17,743 bases of DNA from Deltaproteobacteria bacterium (GTDB lineage Bacteria; Desulfobacterota; Deferrimicrobia; Deferrimicrobiales; Deferrimicrobiaceae). Under the pieces are notes generated by a model, which searched no databases, had not been told where the DNA came from, and worked only from the letters and a program-made list of their open reading frames with translations. Both the position numbers and the translations under genes were made by a program. How positions within the stretch are numbered: the stretch's first letter is position 1; every line of letters begins with the position of its first letter. Shown piece by piece: positions 13,965 through 17,743 of the stretch. The stretch covers positions 3,928 to 21,670 of the forward strand of contig PQAK01000211.1 in assembly GCA_003105225.1 (NCBI GenBank). The letters are read 5' to 3'.

Positions 13965-14582
13965 TTACGGTTGCACCTTGAAGTGCGATTCCTCGACGTC
14001 CTTGCCGACTCCGGCGCTCTCGATCGAGGCGACGACCCGGTAGGTTCCCGGCGGGGCGTCGGCGGGCAGGGTGATGGGGACGATGCTCTTCCACGTACCC
14101 CCCTCGCGCTCGATCTCCACCGACGTCTTCCCGACGGAGGTCCCGTTCACCAGGATCTCCCTCGTCTCCCGGACCAGCACCAGCCGGTCGGCCGACGGGG
14201 TGAGGACGGCGTACGTCAGGTTGATGTTGACCGTTTCCCCGGGGGCCAGGAGCGTGGGGTTGGGACGCAAGGCTTCGATCTTGAGCCGGGTCCCCTGCGC
14301 CGGCTTGTACCCGTATTCCCTGCTGGTCTGCGCGAGGGTTTTCTCCTGGTTGTCCATGTAGTGGCCGATGGCGCCCCCCGCCAATCCCCCGAGGAGGCCG
14401 CCGATGACGGCGCCGCGCCTCCCGCCGATGAGGCCGCCCACGACGGCGCCGCCCACCACCCCGGTTCCCGCGCCGATCGCGGTTTTCGGGTGCTCCCGGA
14501 CGGTCTGGCCCGTCTGGGCGCATCCGGCAAGCACCGTTGCCAGGAACAGGACGGCGACGACCGCGCACACGGAAGTCCGCAT
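13965..14582 (-). CDS. Glycine-zipper lipoprotein with C-terminal beta domain
   Basis: A 205-residue predicted lipoprotein: a hydrophobic N-terminus and the lipobox LAGC with Cys21. ATG 14582 has GGGAGGA 6 nt upstream; the frame is open further upstream but overlaps the hydrolase gene and lacks a better start. Residues about 37-73 form a glycine-zipper segment (GAGTGVVGGAVVGGLIGG, then GGLLGGLAGGAIGHYMD), as in small outer-membrane-associated glycine-zipper proteins of the SmpA/YMGG kind. After a short helix the C-terminal 110 residues are beta-rich (LLAPGETVNINLTYAVLTP, LPADAPPGTYRVVASIES) and resemble an Ig-like or bacterial surface beta-sandwich. I do not recognise a specific named protein. 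It is likely in the outer membrane periplasmic leaflet; role in envelope integrity is a guess. Confidence 0.82.
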   Translation of the reverse strand: MRTSVCAVVAVLFLATVLAGCAQTGQTVREHPKTAIGAGTGVVGGAVVGGLIGGRRGAVIGGLLGGLAGGAIGHYMDNQEKTLAQTSREYGYKPAQGTRLKIEALRPNPTLLAPGETVNINLTYAVLTPSADRLVLVRETREILVNGTSVGKTSVEIEREGGTWKSIVPITLPADAPPGTYRVVASIESAGVGKDVEESHFKVQP

Positions 14583-14617
14583 GGAAATCCTCCCGGAGTT
14601 TTTGACGCTCCCTGTGG

Positions 14618-14623
14618 AGTATA
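14618..14623 (-). promoter_or_regulatory. Possible -10 box (TATACT) for the glycine-zipper lipoprotein
   Basis: TATACT on the minus strand lies 35 nt before ATG 14582, just after the stop codon of the hydrolase gene. No convincing -35 box was found, so co-transcription with the upstream hydrolase remains equally possible. Confidence 0.3.
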
Positions 14624-14626
14624 AAT

Positions 14627-15466
14627 TCATCGCTCCCCCGCCTCCATCGCGAAAAACCGGGGGGAGGGGCCGTCCCGCCGGGCGGCATGCACCGGGATCT
14701 CCCCGAACCCGTATCGGGAGAGGATTCTCCGGACTTCTCCGACGGCCACAACGGGAGAATTGTGGTCCGCGCTCAAGTGGCAAAGAACCACCGCCCGCGG
14801 CAGTTTCCGGCTCTCCTGCAGGACCCTCACGAGGAACTTTCCCGCCTGCTCGTTGGAGAGGTGGCCCACGTCGGAATCGACCCTCGCCCGGTCGAACGGG
14901 TGGCGGTGGCTCCTTTGGAGCATCCCCGGATCGTAGTTGGATTCGATCAGGATCAGGTCGCTGTCGATGAACCGCTCGTAAAGCCCGTTGCCGCCGCTTC
15001 CCAGGTCGGTCGCCATGGCGACGCGCACGTCGCGGCCGCCGGCGCGCGCGGAAAGGAGAAACCCGCTGGTGACGCCTTCCGCGTCGTGGGGAACCGCAAA
15101 CGGCCGGACCTCGATGCTCCCCACCGAAAACGGCTCCGCGCCGAACGTCCGCAGCGGACCGGGCTGCGGGGACCGGGAAAGGACCCTTCGCGAGAACGCC
15201 CGCAGGTTCTTCTCATGAAGGAGGATCGGCACCTGGTGGCGGGCGCAGCAGGCGACCGCCGAGGGATGGATGTGGTCCGTGTGCAGGTGCGACACCAGCA
15301 ACGCATCGATGTCGTCCCACGCCACCCCCGCCTCGGAGAGGGCGGACGCAAGCCCCCTCTGGGAGGGAAGGCCCGCGTCCACCAGGAGCGTGGTCCCGGC
15401 ATGCTCCACCAGGGTCAGGTTCCCCGAGCTGCCGCTGCGAAGCGGCTTCACGCAGAAGCCGCTCAC
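14627..15466 (-). CDS. Metallo-beta-lactamase-fold hydrolase, YycJ-like
   Basis: A 279-residue cytosolic protein of the metallo-beta-lactamase superfamily. Signature motifs: SGSSGNLTLVE (about 11-21, typical of the YycJ/WalJ group), VSHLHTDHIH (H60, H62, D64, H65), VPHDAEG (H127), MATDLG (D154) and a final CHLSADHNSP with the last metal-binding histidine. Enzymes of this group are mostly uncharacterised; YycJ (WalJ) is associated with the WalKR operon in Gram-positives and a nuclease role has been proposed, but here the neighbours are unrelated. The start is GTG 15466; a second GTG at 15451 is also possible. The gene lies 34 nt after the P460 gene, with no promoter or terminator visible between, so the two may share a transcript. 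Confidence 0.85.
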   Translation of the reverse strand: MSGFCVKPLRSGSSGNLTLVEHAGTTLLVDAGLPSQRGLASALSEAGVAWDDIDALLVSHLHTDHIHPSAVACCARHQVPILLHEKNLRAFSRRVLSRSPQPGPLRTFGAEPFSVGSIEVRPFAVPHDAEGVTSGFLLSARAGGRDVRVAMATDLGSGGNGLYERFIDSDLILIESNYDPGMLQRSHRHPFDRARVDSDVGHLSNEQAGKFLVRVLQESRKLPRAVVLCHLSADHNSPVVAVGEVRRILSRYGFGEIPVHAARRDGPSPRFFAMEAGER

Positions 15467-15500
15467 CGGGGAGCGGCCCCCGTTCGTCCGGCCCGCCCGC

Positions 15501-16031
15501 TCACGGGGCGTACCGGGTGAAGACGAAGTCGTGATCCTTCACGTTGGCCTGGTGGCAGGGGAAGCAGGACTTGTGCGCCGCTTCGTCCGCCGGCTTCCCG
15601 TCGATGAACCGGCCGAACCCCCATCCCCCGGTGGAAGCGTACTTCTTCGAGTCCTTCACCATGAACTCGATCCTCGGGGCGACCCCGGGCATCCAGGCCC
15701 CCGCGAACTCCTTCATCGGCTCGCGTTTCCACGCCAGCTTCGCGATCATCGACCCGTCCGGGAAGGGGAGCGTCTTCGCGCGGTACGCCTTCATGATGAT
15801 GTCGTTGCCCAGGATGGCCCGGAGCTCGTCCTTGTTGTCGGTGCGGTGGGAGACGGCGATGAGCTGCCAGCCCCGGTATCCCTCCGGGATGGAGACGCCG
15901 AAGACCGGTGAGACCGCAGGGTCCGGGGTTGCGGCGGTTTTCTCTCCGGCGGCGCCGGCGGCCGCCGGAAGGGCCAGGGAGAGCACTGCGAATCCCGCAA
16001 GGAGAAGAAACCGAACGGCGAATCGACGCAT
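15501..16031 (-). CDS. Secreted cytochrome P460-family protein
   Basis: A 176-residue protein with a cleavable signal peptide (MRRFAVRF, a long hydrophobic core, AAAGA) and a single heme c site, CFPCH (C156, H160), close to the C-terminus. Sequence blocks typical of the family are present: GYRGWQLIAVSHRTDNKDEL, RAILGNDIIMKAYR, PFPDGSMIAKLAWKREP, FMVKDSKKYASTGGWGFGRF and DFVFTRYAP at the end. In ammonia oxidisers cytochrome P460 oxidises hydroxylamine through a lysine-crosslinked heme. Many homologs occur in organisms without that pathway, and whether the crosslinking lysine is present cannot be judged without alignment. ATG 16031 has GGAAAGGAG upstream and a TATAAT box about 31 nt away. It lies divergent from the glycosyltransferase gene. 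Confidence 0.93.
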   Translation of the reverse strand: MRRFAVRFLLLAGFAVLSLALPAAAGAAGEKTAATPDPAVSPVFGVSIPEGYRGWQLIAVSHRTDNKDELRAILGNDIIMKAYRAKTLPFPDGSMIAKLAWKREPMKEFAGAWMPGVAPRIEFMVKDSKKYASTGGWGFGRFIDGKPADEAAHKSCFPCHQANVKDHDFVFTRYAP

Positions 16032-16061
16032 GGCGCGCTCCTTTCCTTCCGTGATGCGCGT

Positions 16062-16067
16062 ATTATA
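16062..16067 (-). promoter_or_regulatory. -10 box (TATAAT) for the cytochrome P460 gene
   Basis: A consensus TATAAT on the minus strand, 31 nt before ATG 16031, fits a short leader with the strong GGAAAGGAG ribosome binding site. A clear -35 box is absent at the expected position, so activator dependence or an alternative sigma factor is possible. Confidence 0.5.
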
Positions 16068-16097
16068 CCAGAGCCTTCCGAAACCGCCTCGTTGGGG

Positions 16098-16103
16098 TAT
16101 AAT
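16098..16103 (+). promoter_or_regulatory. -10 box (TATAAT) for the glycosyltransferase gene
   Basis: A consensus TATAAT on the plus strand lies 40 nt before GTG 16144 and only 30 bp from the oppositely oriented TATAAT of the P460 gene. No good -35 box is visible. The two boxes form a compact back-to-back promoter region. Confidence 0.5.
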
Positions 16104-16143
16104 CCCCCCCCATGGAACCACGGTTTCGGGGGACCGGAAGAGG

Positions 16144-17743
16144 GTGAACCGCCGGACGCTCGTCCTCCTCGTCCTGTCCTTCGTTCTCTTCTATTTCTCG
16201 GCGCTCGGCACGATGCCGCTGATGGAGCCCGACGAAGGCAGGTACGCGGAGATCCCCCGGGAGATGCTGGCCTCGGGAGATTTCGTTACCCCGCACCTGA
16301 ACGGCGTCGTCTACCTCGAAAAACCGCCGCTCTTCTACTGGGGAAACGCGATCATGATGCGCCTTCTCGGGGAGAACGAGTTCGCGGCGCGCTCCTTCAC
16401 CGCCCTGGTCTCCGTGACCGGGATCCTGCTGACCTATTGGATGGGGTTCGTGCTTTCCGGCTGGCGCACGGGACTTTTTTCCGCCGTCGTCCTTTCCACA
16501 TCCGTGTATTACTACGTGATCGGACGGCTCAACACCCTCGACATGACGCTCGCCGTGGCCCTGGCCGCCGCGATCTTCCCCGCCTATCTCTACCTCTCCG
16601 GGAAACGGGAGAGCCGCTGGTATCTCCACCTCTCCTACGCCGCGGCCGGCCTGGCCTTTCTCGCCAAGGGCCTGGTGGGCGTGGTGTTTCCCGCGGCCAT
16701 CCTGGTCTGCTGGCTGGTCTTCTCCCGGCGGCACCGGGAAATCCTGCGCGCCGTATCGATCCCCGGCCTTCTCCTCTTTTTCGCCGTCACGCTGCCGTGG
16801 GTCCTCCTGGTCCAGCGGGATAACCCCGATTTCCTGTGGTTCTTCTTCGTGCGGGAGCATTTCCTTCGATATGCCACCAAGATGCACCGCCGCTACCAGC
16901 CGGTCTGGTTCTTCCTTCCGGTCGTGATCGGCGGCATCGTTCCCTGGCTCGCGTTCTCCAGGCGCGTGATCCTCGCCGTCCGCGCTTCGACAGGCAGGTT
17001 TCTCCCCCGGGAGGACCTGGTCTTCCTGCTGTGCTGGGTCCTCTTCGTCTTCCTGTTCTTCTCCGCATCCGACTCGAAGCTGGTCACGTACATGGCGCCG
17101 ATTTTCCCGCCCCTGGCCGTGCTGCTCGGGAGGGGGCTGGACCTCTGGGCGGACCGCGAGGACGGGGCGCAGCGCTGCAGGTCCCCTTTGGCATTGGCGG
17201 CCCTGCTCGCGGCCTCGATCTTCCTGCTGCCGCAATTCTCCCGCCACGCGGTCGATCCCTCCGCATGGACGACGGCCACGGCGCTGCCGATCCTCCTCAT
17301 CCTCGCGTGGGGGGCGGTTCCGCTCTTTCTCCGGAGGCTCGGGGCCGAGCGGGTGGTCCTTCTGTCGTTCCTGCTGCTGGCGCTCTTCCTCACCTCCCTC
17401 AACCGTCCCGCCGCCTTGTACCTCGGCGGTTACAAGTCGGTGAAGGGGCTCGCGCAGGTCCTTTCCTCCTCCCTGAAGCCGGGGGACGTCGTCGCCCAGT
17501 ACGGCGCCTACCGGCAGGGAATCCCGTTCTACACGAAACGCCGCAAGGTCCTGGTCAACGAGGTGGGGGAGCTGGAGTTCGGGGCCGCCCGGGCGAAGGA
17601 CCGGGAGGCGTACTTCCTGGACGACGACGGGTTCCGGCGGATCTGGCTGTCGGGCACGCGGGTCTTCTGCGTGTTCCGGAAAGACGCCATGCCGATGATC
17701 CGGGAGATGTTCCCGGCCCATCGGTTGCTCTACCGGTCCGATG
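16144..17743 (+). CDS. ArnT-like GT-C glycosyltransferase (3' end outside the window)
   Basis: A reading frame of 533 codons, open to the last base, so the C-terminus is missing. Start GTG 16144 was chosen because it is the first start before the first membrane helix; the ATG at 16112 is out of frame. The protein has a membrane helix at the N-terminus followed at once by the first periplasmic loop with the catalytic acidic pair in MEPDEGRYAEIPREML (D30, E31) and VYLEKPPLFYWG. This is the hallmark of the PMT/ArnT family (GT39/GT83). About ten more hydrophobic segments follow, then a soluble periplasmic C-terminal part (from about residue 440). Such enzymes transfer a sugar from a lipid-linked (polyprenyl phosphate) donor to lipid A or other envelope acceptors. 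No arn operon genes are visible, so aminoarabinose specificity should not be assumed. Confidence 0.9.
   Translation, partial: MNRRTLVLLVLSFVLFYFSALGTMPLMEPDEGRYAEIPREMLASGDFVTPHLNGVVYLEKPPLFYWGNAIMMRLLGENEFAARSFTALVSVTGILLTYWMGFVLSGWRTGLFSAVVLSTSVYYYVIGRLNTLDMTLAVALAAAIFPAYLYLSGKRESRWYLHLSYAAAGLAFLAKGLVGVVFPAAILVCWLVFSRRHREILRAVSIPGLLLFFAVTLPWVLLVQRDNPDFLWFFFVREHFLRYATKMHRRYQPVWFFLPVVIGGIVPWLAFSRRVILAVRASTGRFLPREDLVFLLCWVLFVFLFFSASDSKLVTYMAPIFPPLAVLLGRGLDLWADREDGAQRCRSPLALAALLAASIFLLPQFSRHAVDPSAWTTATALPILLILAWGAVPLFLRRLGAERVVLLSFLLLALFLTSLNRPAALYLGGYKSVKGLAQVLSSSLKPGDVVAQYGAYRQGIPFYTKRRKVLVNEVGELEFGAARAKDREAYFLDDDGFRRIWLSGTRVFCVFRKDAMPMIREMFPAHRLLYRSD

Noticed and set aside
11966..13981. 671-codon plus-strand open frame opposite glgB
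   Set aside because: Long antisense frames are common opposite GC-rich genes. glgB on the minus strand has all catalytic motifs in order and full length.
16063..17721. 552-codon minus-strand open frame opposite the glycosyltransferase
   Set aside because: The product is a charged Glu/Arg/Gln-rich string without a domain; the plus-strand frame encodes membrane helices and the ArnT acidic motif.

Overview
The window is about 17.7 kb of GC-rich, densely coding DNA. It has the look of a Gram-negative anaerobically respiring bacterium, most likely a deltaproteobacterium in the broad sense (Desulfobacterota, Geobacter-like or a relative). Reasons: two Fe-S/NrfD quinone-linked respiratory modules, an eight-heme c-type cytochrome, a Tat-exported ferredoxin, several lipobox lipoproteins, a periplasmic cytochrome P460 and an ArnT-like glycosyltransferase. 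The taxonomic call is inference; there is no rRNA or other marker. No tRNA, rRNA, CRISPR array, insertion sequence or transposase gene was seen.

Layout. (1) 1-1671, plus strand: the 3' end of a periplasmic 4Fe-4S protein and a DsrP-like NrfD-family membrane subunit, closed by a rho-independent terminator (1699-1728). (2) 1672-1935: an AT-rich intergenic region with a perfect 13-bp palindrome and two small hairpins. (3) 1936-5967, plus strand: an ATP-grasp (RimK-like) ligase, a DUF6502 protein and two paralogous DUF5666 lipoproteins, ending in a strong terminator (5991-6023). (4) 5968-6309: a well-spaced sigma70-type promoter and a structured leader. (5) 6310-9079, plus strand: a translationally coupled operon of membrane-anchored octaheme cytochrome c, Tat-exported four-cluster ferredoxin and NrfD-like quinone-interacting membrane subunit, ending in a bidirectional-looking terminator (9112-9145). 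(6) 9215-16031, all minus strand: secreted calcineurin-like phosphoesterase, an MFS exporter directly behind the glycogen branching enzyme glgB, a glycine-zipper lipoprotein, a YycJ-like metallo-beta-lactamase-fold hydrolase and a secreted cytochrome P460. A nested inverted repeat (10150-10264) lies between the phosphoesterase and the MFS gene. (7) 16144-17743, plus strand: a GT-C glycosyltransferase of the ArnT type that runs off the window, divergent from the P460 gene.

How the genes fit together. The octaheme cytochrome, ferredoxin and NrfD protein form a self-contained module that would pass electrons between the menaquinone pool and periplasmic redox carriers. The partial pair at the left edge is a second module of the same general design but with a different (DsrP-type) membrane subunit. 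The four-gene island between them has no assigned function. Its compact arrangement (12-nt gap, ATGA overlap, duplicated lipoprotein) and its own AT-rich upstream region make it the best candidate for an undescribed system. The remaining minus-strand genes look like ordinary housekeeping and envelope functions.
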